This document shows positions 1 to 7,459 of a stretch of DNA of 64,000 bases, one piece after another. Source of the DNA: Halohasta litorea. GTDB taxonomy: Archaea > Halobacteriota > Halobacteria > Halobacteriales > Haloferacaceae. Numbering within the stretch: position 1 is the first letter of the stretch; every line of letters starts with the position of its first letter. The notes under the pieces were generated by a model. The model did not search any database and was not told the origin of the DNA. It saw only the letters and a program-made list of their open reading frames with translations. The position numbers were made by a program, and so were the translations under genes. The stretch covers positions 62,001-126,000 of the forward strand of contig NZ_JANHDJ010000002.1 of the NCBI RefSeq assembly GCF_024494645.1, given 5' to 3'.

Positions 1-1593
1 GGTCACCGATCCGAGTTCGACGTCATCGCTGGCCGTTCCCGTGATGGTCCCCTGTGACTCGACGGCGCTCCCGTTGGCCGGGTCGGTGATCGACACCGAT
101 GGGGAGTCCGTATCGATCGTGTAGCCGATCGGGTCGGCCTCCGCCGTGTTGTTCGCGCTGTCGGTCGCCGTGGCGGTTACGGTGTAGCTGTCGCCGCCGG
201 TCATTCCGGCGACGATGCGGTTCCACGCCTCCGAGTCGGTGTCGAAGGCACCGTCGTCAGCCGCCGCCGGGACAGTGGTCTCGCTGTCGACCCACCCCGA
301 GCCGTTCCAGTAGTCGCCGTCGCTGTCCCGCCGGATCGTCAGGTTCACTGCACGAACCGCGGCGTTGTCGGTGACGGTACCGTTGATAACCGCCTGTGGG
401 CGAACGACCGCTCCGTCGACTGGGTCGGTAATCGAGACGGTTGGATCGATCGTATCGAACAGATAGCTGTCGTTCAGCCCGCTGCCGTCGCCGGTGGTGC
501 CGCCGTTGTTCCCGGCGGCGTCGACGGCATCGGTGACGACAGCCTCGTAGGTTCCCCCGCCGTCGTTGTAGGCCCCTGTCGCCGCCAGCGAGTAGGTACC
601 GTCCTGTTCAGTGAACGCCGACTCGTCGAACGTGTAGATGCTGTCGGTGGTCGGCCCGTCGACGGTCACCGTGAGAGTGGCGAGCGTCTCGTCGGCGTCG
701 AACGATATGTCGAGAGTACCCGAGCCGTCGTTGGCCAGCGTGACGTTACTGACTGTCGGCGCGACGCCGTCCATCCCGGTGGCGGTGCCCGACCCCAACG
801 AGAGCGTGTTGCCCGCCATGTCGCTGATGCCGTCGGACTGCAGACTCACCTCGACCGTTTCGGCGTCGACCGGACCGGTAAGGTTGATTCGGGCTGTCCC
901 GCTGGCGTCGCCGTCGCTGATCGAACTCGTGTCGACGCCGCTGATCGTCCCCGCACTCAGGTCGAAATCGCTCGCCTCGATGGTCGCCGGATCGATGCCG
1001 CTGCCGCCATCCGACACCGCGACGTCGATGGTCGTGTCGTTGACGCGTGAGACGCCGTCGAGTGTGGGTGCGGTGGTGTCGACGAACTCGTAGCTGACAG
1101 AGCCGGTCGTCGAACCCTGACTGAGGCTGTACTGCAGTCCCGCCTGCTCGCCTGAGACAGTGCTCGTGTTGTGTGTCAATGTAATCGTAAGCGTTGGCGT
1201 GTACGGGTCCCCGCTGGCTACCCCTTCATAAAACCGGATGTCGACTTCGGCAGCACTGTCGATGTTGTCTCCAGCATAATAGACATTGTATCCTCCGTCA
1301 CCACTAATCGACACGTTCTCATTGCTGATACTGAGATTACTGCCTGCAGTGGTAGCAGTTGACACGTCGAGAATCAGCTGTTCATTAGAGTCCTCGTCCA
1401 AGACCCTCAACTCATACCTGAGTTCCTGTGTCACGGTGTCCTGACCGATTTCTACCGTTTCAGCGGACTCGCCGGTGATGTTTTCGACGGTCGCTCCTGC
1501 GGTCCCGGTAAAAGTGGCGACTCCAGCGACCGTCGACAGCGAGAGAGCAACAAGGAGCGCGGCCGCCCGAACCCGTATCGCTCCGTTATTCAT
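1..1593 (-). CDS. Secreted Ig-like repeat surface protein, C-terminus outside window
   Basis: The minus-strand frame is open from an ATG at 1593 to base 1, giving at least 531 codons with no stop. It begins MNNGAIRVRAAALLVALSLS and continues to TAGA, a Sec-type signal peptide with likely cleavage near residue 31. Residues of about 165-390 contain beta-rich segments typical of adhesins (DTTAPTLDGV, GVAPTVSNV), followed by two starts of a classic Ig-like repeat (ITDPVDGAVV and ITDPANGSAV). Several N-glycosylation sequons (NIT, NLT, NVT, NGS) fit an exported cell-surface protein. The ligand or role is not visible. The leader is long: a TATA-like box lies near 1709-1718 and a hairpin at 1660-1679. 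It is transcribed away from the aIF2-gamma cluster. Confidence 0.85.
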   Translation of the reverse strand, partial: MNNGAIRVRAAALLVALSLSTVAGVATFTGTAGATVENITGESAETVEIGQDTVTQELRYELRVLDEDSNEQLILDVSTATTAGSNLSISNENVSISGDGGYNVYYAGDNIDSAAEVDIRFYEGVASGDPYTPTLTITLTHNTSTVSGEQAGLQYSLSQGSTTGSVSYEFVDTTAPTLDGVSRVNDTTIDVAVSDGGSGIDPATIEASDFDLSAGTISGVDTSSISDGDASGTARINLTGPVDAETVEVSLQSDGISDMAGNTLSLGSGTATGMDGVAPTVSNVTLANDGSGTLDISFDADETLATLTVTVDGPTTDSIYTFDESAFTEQDGTYSLAATGAYNDGGGTYEAVVTDAVDAAGNNGGTTGDGSGLNDSYLFDTIDPTVSITDPVDGAVVRPQAVINGTVTDNAAVRAVNLTIRRDSDGDYWNGSGWVDSETTVPAAADDGAFDTDSEAWNRIVAGMTGGDSYTVTATATDSANNTAEADPIGYTIDTDSPSVSITDPANGSAVESQGTITGTASDDVELGSVT

Positions 1594-1659
1594 CCGTCAT
1601 GCTCACACTCCGAACCGCCTTCTCGAAATCCACCTAATCAACTACTTTGGTTCCCGGAA

Positions 1660-1679
1660 TTCCCACTCCGCAGTGGGAA
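1660..1679 (-). promoter_or_regulatory. Perfect inverted repeat in leader/promoter of surface-protein gene
   Basis: Arms TTCCCACT (1660-1667) and AGTGGGAA (1672-1679) are perfectly complementary around a 4-base loop. The repeat sits about 67 bases upstream of the start codon at 1593 and downstream of an AT-rich TATA-like stretch around 1709-1718, so it would form a leader hairpin or act as an operator. Which of these applies is inference. Confidence 0.4.
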
Positions 1680-1908
1680 GTGTATTGCGGCAAACTGGTA
1701 TGTGTACCTAAATAAAAATTAATGATTTAAAACAATGTCGGAATGGGTATTTAATTGACTCGTTCCGACCGGTCCGCCTCGGTCGACAACCACGGAGAAA
1801 GGGAACTCGACGCTGCCGTCACCGCGACCACGTCACGGTGTGACGAGACGCCGGGAGAACAGCAACTTTATCAGGCGTTCGGGGCGAATTTTCCACAAGA
1901 TTACTCCT

Positions 1909-1915
1909 AGGAGGT
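1909..1915 (+). promoter_or_regulatory. Shine-Dalgarno AGGAGGT for aIF2-gamma
   Basis: A strong anti-16S-complementary AGGAGGT ends two bases before ATG 1918 and five bases before GTG 1921. Normal spacing is about 5-8 bases, so this site favours GTG 1921 or leaves the start undecided. It is one of the few strong ribosome binding sites in a window of mostly leaderless genes. Confidence 0.6.
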
Positions 1916-1917
1916 CA

Positions 1918-3150
1918 ATGGTGACACAAGAGACAACACAACCGGAGGTGAACATCGGACTCGTCGGCCACGTCGATCACGGCAAGACGACGCTGGTCCA
2001 GGCGTTGAGCGGGTCGTGGACCGACCAGCACAGCGAAGAGATGAAACGCGGCATCTCGATCCGACTGGGGTATGCGGACGCGACGTTCCGCAAATTCCCC
2101 GACACGGACGAGCCCGAATGCTACACCGTCGAGGAGGAACGCCCGGACGGAACCAAAAGCGACCCCCTGCGGACGGTGTCGTTCGTCGACGCCCCCGGCC
2201 ACGAGACCCTGATGGCGACGATGCTGTCGGGTGCCTCGCTGATGGACGGCGCGGTGCTCGTCGTGAGTGCGACCGAAGACGTCCCCCAATCGCAGACCGA
2301 AGAGCACCTGATGGCGCTCGATATCATCGGCATCGAGAACATCGTCATCGCCCAGAACAAGGTCGATCTCGTCGACCGCGACCGCGCGGTCGACAACTAC
2401 CAACAGATCCAGGAGTTCGTCGAGGGGACGGTCGCCGAAGACGCCCCCATCGTCCCGATCAGCGCCCAACAGGGGGTTAATATGGATCTGCTGATCGGCG
2501 CGATCGAAGACGAGATCCCGACGCCCGAACGCACCGAAGGCGAGGACGCCCGAATGTACGTCGCCCGGAGCTTCGATATCAATCGGCCGGGAACGACCTG
2601 GGAGAACCTCTCCGGTGGCGTGATCGGCGGCAGTCTCGTCGCCGGTGAGTTCGAGAACGGCGACGAGATCCAGCTCCGTCCCGGCCGCGAGGTCGAGGAG
2701 GGCGGCAAAACCGAGTGGCAGTCGATCGAGACCTCGATCCGGTCGCTCCAGGCCGGGAGCGAAAACGTCGACTCGGTGACCCCCGGCGGCCTCATCGGTG
2801 TCGGGACCGGCCTCGACCCCAGTTTGGCCAAGGGCGATGCCCTCGGCGGCCAAGTGGCGGGGACGCCTGGAAGCCTCCCGCCGACGCGAAACGACTTCGA
2901 GATGGATGTCGAACTCCTGGATCGCGTCGTCGGCGAAAACGACGAGGTCGAGGAGATTTCGACCGGCGAGCCGCTGATGCTCACCGTCGGCACTGCGACC
3001 ACGGTTGGCGCGGTGACGAGCGCACGCACCGGCGAGTGTGAGGTCAAGCTCAAACGACCGGTCTGTGCGCCCGAGGGCGCGAAGATCGCCATCAACCGCC
3101 GTGTCGGCGCGCGGTGGCGGCTGATCGGCGTCGGCACGCTCACGGAGTAA
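1918..3150 (+). CDS. eif2g: Translation initiation factor aIF2 subunit gamma
   Basis: This GTPase subunit of archaeal initiation factor 2 delivers initiator Met-tRNA to the small ribosomal subunit. G1 (GHVDHGKT), G3 (DAPGHE) and G4 (NKVD) motifs are all present, with the domain II/III region through [18 protein letters not shown] typical of aIF2-gamma. The length of 410 residues matches the family. The start is ATG 1918, but the AGGAGGT at 1909-1915 is only two bases upstream; the adjacent GTG at 1921 has better Shine-Dalgarno spacing, so the first residue is uncertain. It heads a tight operon: the PIN gene follows after one base. S6e, a frequent upstream neighbour in archaea, is not here. 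Confidence 0.97.
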   Translation: MVTQETTQPEVNIGLVGHVDHGKTTLVQALSGSWTDQHSEEMKRGISIRLGYADATFRKFPDTDEPECYTVEEERPDGTKSDPLRTVSFVDAPGHETLMATMLSGASLMDGAVLVVSATEDVPQSQTEEHLMALDIIGIENIVIAQNKVDLVDRDRAVDNYQQIQEFVEGTVAEDAPIVPISAQQGVNMDLLIGAIEDEIPTPERTEGEDARMYVARSFDINRPGTTWENLSGGVIGGSLVAGEFENGDEIQLRPGREVEEGGKTEWQSIETSIRSLQAGSENVDSVTPGGLIGVGTGLDPSLAKGDALGGQVAGTPGSLPPTRNDFEMDVELLDRVVGENDEVEEISTGEPLMLTVGTATTVGAVTSARTGECEVKLKRPVCAPEGAKIAINRRVGARWRLIGVGTLTE

Positions 3151-3151
3151 G

Positions 3152-3538
3152 ATGCCGACGGTTGGCATGGATACGAACGCGCTGATGATGCCGGTCGAAC
3201 TCGGCGTACGCGTCTTCGACGAGCTCAACCGGCTGTTCGGCCCCGGCATGGCCGAGTATTGCGTTCCCCAGCCCGTCATCGACGAGCTGAACGCGCTGGC
3301 CGACGGCAGCGGCGAGGAAGCCAAAGCCGCCAGCGTGGGAAAAGATCTTGCCAATCGGTGTCGTGTAGTCGAAACGAACGTCTCGTACGCTGACGATGCG
3401 GTGGTCGAACTCGCCACGGAGGGCGGGTTCGACTACGTCGTCACGAACGATCGCCCCTTGCGCGACCGCCTGCTGTCCCGCGGCGTGCGCGTCATCGGTG
3501 TCCGGGGCCAAAACAGACTCGGGATAACAGAACCATAA
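3152..3538 (+). CDS. PIN domain protein (FCF1/VapC-like fold)
   Basis: This 128-residue protein has the PIN-fold acidic signature: the MDTNALM motif near residue 6, an E in VIDELNAL, a D in ADDAVVEL and a terminal VVTNDRPLRDRL segment. PIN proteins are typically Mg/Mn-dependent RNases. It lies one base after aIF2-gamma and one base before RNA polymerase subunit E', an arrangement conserved in archaea, which suggests RNA processing or a ribosome-related role rather than a toxin; no antitoxin gene is adjacent. The biological substrate cannot be read from sequence. Confidence 0.85.
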   Translation: MPTVGMDTNALMMPVELGVRVFDELNRLFGPGMAEYCVPQPVIDELNALADGSGEEAKAASVGKDLANRCRVVETNVSYADDAVVELATEGGFDYVVTNDRPLRDRLLSRGVRVIGVRGQNRLGITEP

Positions 3539-3539
3539 T

Positions 3540-4118
3540 ATGTACAAACGGGTACGACTCAAAGATACGGTTGAAGTGCCGCCACGACAGTTGGCGGATG
3601 TGACGCCTGAGCGGGTCAAGCACCTGCTCCAGGACAAACTAGAAGGACGGATGGACGAGGATGTCGGCAGTGTCGTCAGTATCAGTGAGGTACACGACAT
3701 CGGCGAGGGAACGGTGCTTCCCAACCGGCCCGGCGTCTATTATGAGGCCGAATTCGACGCGATCACGTTCGACCCCGATATGCAGGAGGTCGTCGACGGC
3801 ACGGTCGTCGAGGTCGTCGAGTTCGGTGCCTTCGTCGGGATCGGTCCCGTCGACGGGCTGCTCCACGTCTCCCAGATTTCGGACGAATACCTCGCCTACG
3901 ACGGCGAGAACCAGCAGCTGGCCTCGACGGAGTCGAACCAGACGCTCGGCGTCGACGATCCCGTCCGAGTACGGATCGTCACCAAGAGCATCGACGAACG
4001 GAATCCCAGAGATTCCAAAATCGGCCTGACGGCCAAACAGCCCGGTCTCGGCAAACACGACTGGCTGGACTCCGAGCGCCGCAGCCGGACCCAAGAGGCC
4101 ACCTCGGAGGGGACCTAG
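3540..4118 (+). CDS. rpoE1: DNA-directed RNA polymerase subunit E' (Rpo7)
   Basis: This 192-residue homologue of eukaryotic Rpb7 is part of the stalk of archaeal RNA polymerase, which binds emerging RNA and aids open-complex formation. The N-terminal domain begins MYKRVRLKDTVEVPP; the S1/OB domain spans about residues 80-160, with the signature DGTVVEVVEFGAFVGIGPVDG. The acidic C-terminal tail is typical of halophiles. ATG 3540 overlaps nothing and follows the PIN stop by one base; its TAG is directly followed by the Spt4 ATG, indicating co-transcription. Confidence 0.96.
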   Translation: MYKRVRLKDTVEVPPRQLADVTPERVKHLLQDKLEGRMDEDVGSVVSISEVHDIGEGTVLPNRPGVYYEAEFDAITFDPDMQEVVDGTVVEVVEFGAFVGIGPVDGLLHVSQISDEYLAYDGENQQLASTESNQTLGVDDPVRVRIVTKSIDERNPRDSKIGLTAKQPGLGKHDWLDSERRSRTQEATSEGT

Positions 4119-4316
4119 ATGGCCAAATCGCGACTCGCCTGCCGGGAGTGCCACTTCGTCAACGACGCGGATATCCAGAACTGTACGAACTGTGGTTCAT
4201 CGAGCCTGACCGAAGACTGGGCGGGCTACGTGATCATCCCTCACCCCGAACAGAGCGAGATCGCAACCGAAATGAACGTTACCGAGCCCGGTAGCTACGC
4301 CCTCAAGGTCCGATAG
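4119..4316 (+). CDS. spt4: Transcription elongation factor Spt4 (RpoE'')
   Basis: This 65-residue zinc protein partners Spt5 in the processivity factor that clamps RNA polymerase. The zinc ligands are CRECH near residue 8 and CTNC near residue 22. The sequence between GSSSLTEDWAGYVIIPHPE and SYALKVR matches the archaeal Spt4/RpoE'' core and normal length. The start codon abuts the stop of rpoE1 and the next gene follows after two bases. Confidence 0.95.
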   Translation: MAKSRLACRECHFVNDADIQNCTNCGSSSLTEDWAGYVIIPHPEQSEIATEMNVTEPGSYALKVR

Positions 4317-4318
4317 CC

Positions 4319-4885
4319 GTGCTCCGGCTGCCCGACTCGCTCCGCGATGCTTTTAAAGAGCCGTTCGGGCCGGTGTACACCGAAACCGAGGCGCTACTCA
4401 CAGCCGTCGACGAGACGGCAGCCGAACCCGAGACAGCCACCAGCGACGCCGCTCTCGTTGCGGTCGGCGATATGGTTACCTACCACCTTTTAGAAGCGGG
4501 ACGACAGCCCGACGTGGCGGTGATCGACGGCAAGACCGAACGCGAGGCCGTCGACGAGGCGATTGCGGATGCCCTCGCTGACCCTGACGGACTGACGCAC
4601 CGCGTGTCGAACCCACCGGCCGAACTCTCCGAAGCGATGTTGGTCGCCCTTCGCGAGGCCATTGCGGCCGCCGAGCCGGTGACGATCATCGTCGACGGCG
4701 AGGAGGATCTGGCGACGCTTCCGGCGATCCTCGCGGCGCCGCGCGGATCGAGTGTTATCTACGGCCAGCCCGGCGCGGGGATGGTGCAGGTTGCGGTCAC
4801 CGAGGCCCAAACCGCCGAGGCCCGTCGCCTGCTCGCCGAGTTCGACGGCGACACCGCGGCCGCCCTCGACATAATCGGTGGCTAA
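4319..4885 (+). CDS. GTP-dependent dephospho-CoA kinase (DUF359 family)
   Basis: This 188-residue protein with a GTG start matches the archaeal DUF359 family, shown in Thermococcus (TK1697) to phosphorylate dephospho-CoA with GTP in the last step of CoA synthesis. Recognisable segments are LRLPDSLRDAFKEPFGP at the N-terminus, VGDMVTYHLL near residue 51, VIDGKTER near residue 68, and VDGEEDLATLPAIL near 125 followed by YGQPGAGMV. Its position between Spt4 and S24e is the standard archaeal context. It starts two bases after spt4 and is likely translationally coupled. Confidence 0.9.
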   Translation: MLRLPDSLRDAFKEPFGPVYTETEALLTAVDETAAEPETATSDAALVAVGDMVTYHLLEAGRQPDVAVIDGKTEREAVDEAIADALADPDGLTHRVSNPPAELSEAMLVALREAIAAAEPVTIIVDGEEDLATLPAILAAPRGSSVIYGQPGAGMVQVAVTEAQTAEARRLLAEFDGDTAAALDIIGG

Positions 4886-4925
4886 CGGCCATCGAGGCCG
4901 CCAGCCGATGGCGGGCTTCGAAATC

Positions 4926-4933
4926 CTTTTACA
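4926..4933 (+). promoter_or_regulatory. TATA box for rps24e
   Basis: CTTTTACA preceded by a BRE-like TTCGAAA lies about 31-38 bases before ATG 4964. That gives a very short leader and suggests S24e-kae1 can be transcribed independently of the upstream operon. Confidence 0.5.
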
Positions 4934-4963
4934 GCGTTCCCGAGGACATATAAGCAACTGACC

Positions 4964-5269
4964 ATGGACGTCACTATCATCTCCGAAGAGGAGAACCCGA
5001 TGCTGCACCGCACCGATATCCGATTCGAAACGGTCCACGACGAGACCACCCCCTCGCGACTCTCGGTCCGCGACAGCCTCGCGGCCAAACTCGACAAGGG
5101 CTCCGACGAGGTCGTCGTCCACGAACTCGACACCGCCTTCGGAATGCGGAAGACCGTCGGCTACGCGAAGGTCTACGATTCGCCCGAGTTCGCCCGTGAC
5201 GTCGAGCAGGACCATATGCTCGACCGCAACAAGATCGACGAGCCCGACGCCGAAGCCGAGGAAGCCTAA
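4964..5269 (+). CDS. rps24e: 30S ribosomal protein S24e
   Basis: This 101-residue small-subunit protein starts MDVTIISEEENPMLHR, has the family signature FGMRKTVGYAKVYDS near residue 60, and ends in an acidic halophile tail. It follows the dephospho-CoA kinase after 78 bases with its own promoter. In most archaea S27ae follows directly; here only eight bases separate its stop from kae1, so S27ae is not at this site. Confidence 0.96.
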   Translation: MDVTIISEEENPMLHRTDIRFETVHDETTPSRLSVRDSLAAKLDKGSDEVVVHELDTAFGMRKTVGYAKVYDSPEFARDVEQDHMLDRNKIDEPDAEAEEA

Positions 5270-5277
5270 CCGGCCGA

Positions 5278-6951
5278 ATGCGCGTTCTCGGCATCGAAGG
5301 AACGGCGTGGGCCGCAAGCGCCGCTCTGTATGACGATGCCGCGGACGATGTTTTCATCGAGAGCGATCCCTACCAACCCGATAGCGGCGGTATTCACCCG
5401 CGTGAGGCCGCCGAACACATGGGCGAGGCGATCCCACAGGTCGTCAGCACGGTCCTGAGCCGCGCGGCCGAGACGGCCACCACCGATGCGGGCGGCGATA
5501 GCGATGCTGTCGACCACAGCGGCAACCCATACGGGATCGACGCCGTCGCCTTCTCGCGGGGGCCGGGGCTCGGCCCCTGTCTCCGAACCGTCGGCACGGC
5601 CGCCCGCGCAGCGGCCCAACGGCTCGGCGTGCCGCTCGTCGGGGTCAACCACATGGTCGCCCACCTGGAGATTGGCCGACACCAGTCGGGCTTCGACTCG
5701 CCGGTCTGTCTCAACGCATCGGGGGCGAACGCTCACCTGCTTGGCTTCCACAACGGCCGGTACCGCGTGCTCGGCGAAACGATGGACACCGGCGTCGGCA
5801 ACGCCCTCGACAAGTTCACCCGCCACATCGGCTGGAACCACCCCGGCGGCCCGAAAGTCGAAGCAGCGGCCAAAGACGGCGAATTCATCGACCTCCCCTA
5901 CGTCGTCAAGGGGATGGATTTCTCCTTTTCGGGGATCATGAGCGCGGCCAAGCAGGCCGCAGACGACGGCGAAGCAGTTGAGGACATCTGTTTCTCCCTC
6001 CAGGAGCACGTCTTCGGGATGCTGACCGAAGTCGCCGAGCGCGCACTGTCGCTGACGGGCACCGATGAACTCGTCCTCGGCGGCGGGGTCGGCCAAAACG
6101 GGCGGCTCCAGGAGATGCTCGAAATGATGTGCGAGGCCCGCGGCGCGTCGTTCCACGCGCCCGACCCGCGCTTGTTGCGGGACAACGCCGGGATGATCGC
6201 GGTGTTGGGGGCCAAACAGTTCGCCGCCGGAGACACCCTCCCCATCGACGAGTCGACGGTCGACCCCAACTTCCGCCCCGACCAAGTCCCGGTCACGTGG
6301 CGGGCCGACGAACCGTCGGTCGCTCGCGGGCTGGCGGCTGCCGACGCAGCCACCGCGACCCAGCGCGGCGCGGAGGCCGTGGTCGACGAACTCGATCCGG
6401 CCGACGAGGGACTGAGCCTTCCGGGCCGGTGTGTCCGCAAGCGGCGCGTGCCGAAAGCCTACCGCCACCCGGAACTGGACGAGACGCTCCGGGCCGAGCG
6501 CACGACCGCCGAGGCCCGACTCACCTCGCAGGCCCGGCGGGCGGGCGTGCCGACGCCGTTGGTCTGGGACGTCGACACTCAAGACTCGACGATCTGGTTC
6601 GAACACGTCGGTGAGGCCGATCTGGCGGCCGCCCTCGCCGTCGAGCCGGTTCGCGCGGTCGGGAAACATCTCGCGACGATCCACGAGGTGGGATTCGTCC
6701 ACGGCGATCCGACTACCCGAAACGTCAGGATCGGCGACCGCACCTGGCTGATCGACTTCGGCCTCGGCTTTTATACCGGTCACGTCGAGGACCACGCGAT
6801 GGACCTCCACGTCTTCCGACAGAGCCTGGCGGCGACCGCCAACGATCCCGAGCCACTTACACGGGCCGTGCTGGCGGGCTACCGCGAGGTCGGCAGCGAG
6901 GCGGTTCTCGACCGGCTGGCGACGATCGAAGACCGTGGCCGGTACCAGTAA
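5278..6951 (+). CDS. kae1-bud32: Bifunctional Kae1-Bud32 (KEOPS tRNA t6A synthase and kinase)
   Basis: This is a 557-residue fusion. Kae1 (about 1-330) transfers threonylcarbamoyl to A37 of ANN-decoding tRNAs; its metal-binding HxxxH is H125/H129 (NHMVAHLE), and GGGVGQNGRL and RDNAGMIAVLG mark the ASKHA fold. Bud32 (about 345-557) is a small RIO-like kinase with catalytic-loop HGDPTTRN (H475, D477) and DFG at D493. The proteins are fused in haloarchaea and some methanogens. Both active sites look intact. It begins eight bases after rps24e and is presumably co-transcribed. Confidence 0.97.
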   Translation: MRVLGIEGTAWAASAALYDDAADDVFIESDPYQPDSGGIHPREAAEHMGEAIPQVVSTVLSRAAETATTDAGGDSDAVDHSGNPYGIDAVAFSRGPGLGPCLRTVGTAARAAAQRLGVPLVGVNHMVAHLEIGRHQSGFDSPVCLNASGANAHLLGFHNGRYRVLGETMDTGVGNALDKFTRHIGWNHPGGPKVEAAAKDGEFIDLPYVVKGMDFSFSGIMSAAKQAADDGEAVEDICFSLQEHVFGMLTEVAERALSLTGTDELVLGGGVGQNGRLQEMLEMMCEARGASFHAPDPRLLRDNAGMIAVLGAKQFAAGDTLPIDESTVDPNFRPDQVPVTWRADEPSVARGLAAADAATATQRGAEAVVDELDPADEGLSLPGRCVRKRRVPKAYRHPELDETLRAERTTAEARLTSQARRAGVPTPLVWDVDTQDSTIWFEHVGEADLAAALAVEPVRAVGKHLATIHEVGFVHGDPTTRNVRIGDRTWLIDFGLGFYTGHVEDHAMDLHVFRQSLAATANDPEPLTRAVLAGYREVGSEAVLDRLATIEDRGRYQ

Positions 6952-7049
6952 CGGCTCGCTGCGGCTGGCGGCCGTCGCTCGGCCCGCGGAGTATCAGAAG
7001 CGATTTTTGGATGACGGAGGCTTAAGCCGGTCGGCGTTACTCGTAGCGT

Positions 7050-7451
7050 ATGGTCCGTAATCGCTGCTCCCGGCGGTCACTGTTGGCCGCTGCCGTCGGT
7101 GCGACGAGTCTGGCGGGGTGTATCCAGGAGGGGAGCTGTCGGACCGTCCACGAGGGGACCGCCGAGGTTCGACGGAATGGCATGGAGATATATGACGCCG
7201 ACGCCGAGGCGGGGCAGCGACTCTACGTCCGGTTTCGCCGCGTCGACGGGCCACGGGCGAGCCTGTCGGTGTTCGATCCAAGCGAGGAGCCGCTGGTGAA
7301 CCGGGAGAACGTCGATCGGTTCGAGGAGGTCATCGAACTCACCGAGACGGGACAGTACGCAGTCGTCACGCGAAACGAATCGTCGGGTGATATCGGCCGG
7401 TGGGAGACGACGGTCGCCATCTACCGCGGCTGGTGTTCGGATGTGTATTAG
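7050..7451 (+). CDS. Putative Tat-exported lipoprotein
   Basis: This 133-residue protein has a twin-arginine SRRSLL motif, a short hydrophobic stretch and a lipobox LAGC with the lipidated cysteine at residue 24. The mature part is mostly beta strand (RLYVRFRRVDG, ASLSVFDPSEE, TGQYAVVTRNE) and may be a small beta-sandwich. A possible TATA (GCTTAAG) lies about 30 bases upstream. I do not recognise a named family. The next gene starts nine bases after its stop, so the two may form an operon. Confidence 0.75.
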   Translation: MVRNRCSRRSLLAAAVGATSLAGCIQEGSCRTVHEGTAEVRRNGMEIYDADAEAGQRLYVRFRRVDGPRASLSVFDPSEEPLVNRENVDRFEEVIELTETGQYAVVTRNESSGDIGRWETTVAIYRGWCSDVY

Positions 7452-7459
7452 GTGATCGA

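Larger units (their letters stand above)
1594..1917. other. Intergenic region with divergent promoters
   Basis: This 324-base gap separates the leftward surface-protein gene from the rightward aIF2-gamma cluster. It holds an AT-rich TATA-like tract near 1709-1718 for the minus gene, the inverted repeat at 1660-1679, a possible TATA box CTTTATCA at 1866-1873 for the plus operon, and the AGGAGGT Shine-Dalgarno at 1909-1915. I see no gene in it. Confidence 0.6.

Noticed and set aside
1915-3417. 500-codon minus-strand frame opposite aIF2-gamma and the PIN gene
   Set aside because: Overlaps two well-supported genes on the other strand.
3152-3538. Toxin-antitoxin VapC
   Set aside because: No antitoxin gene is adjacent and the position in the aIF2-gamma operon is the conserved archaeal one.
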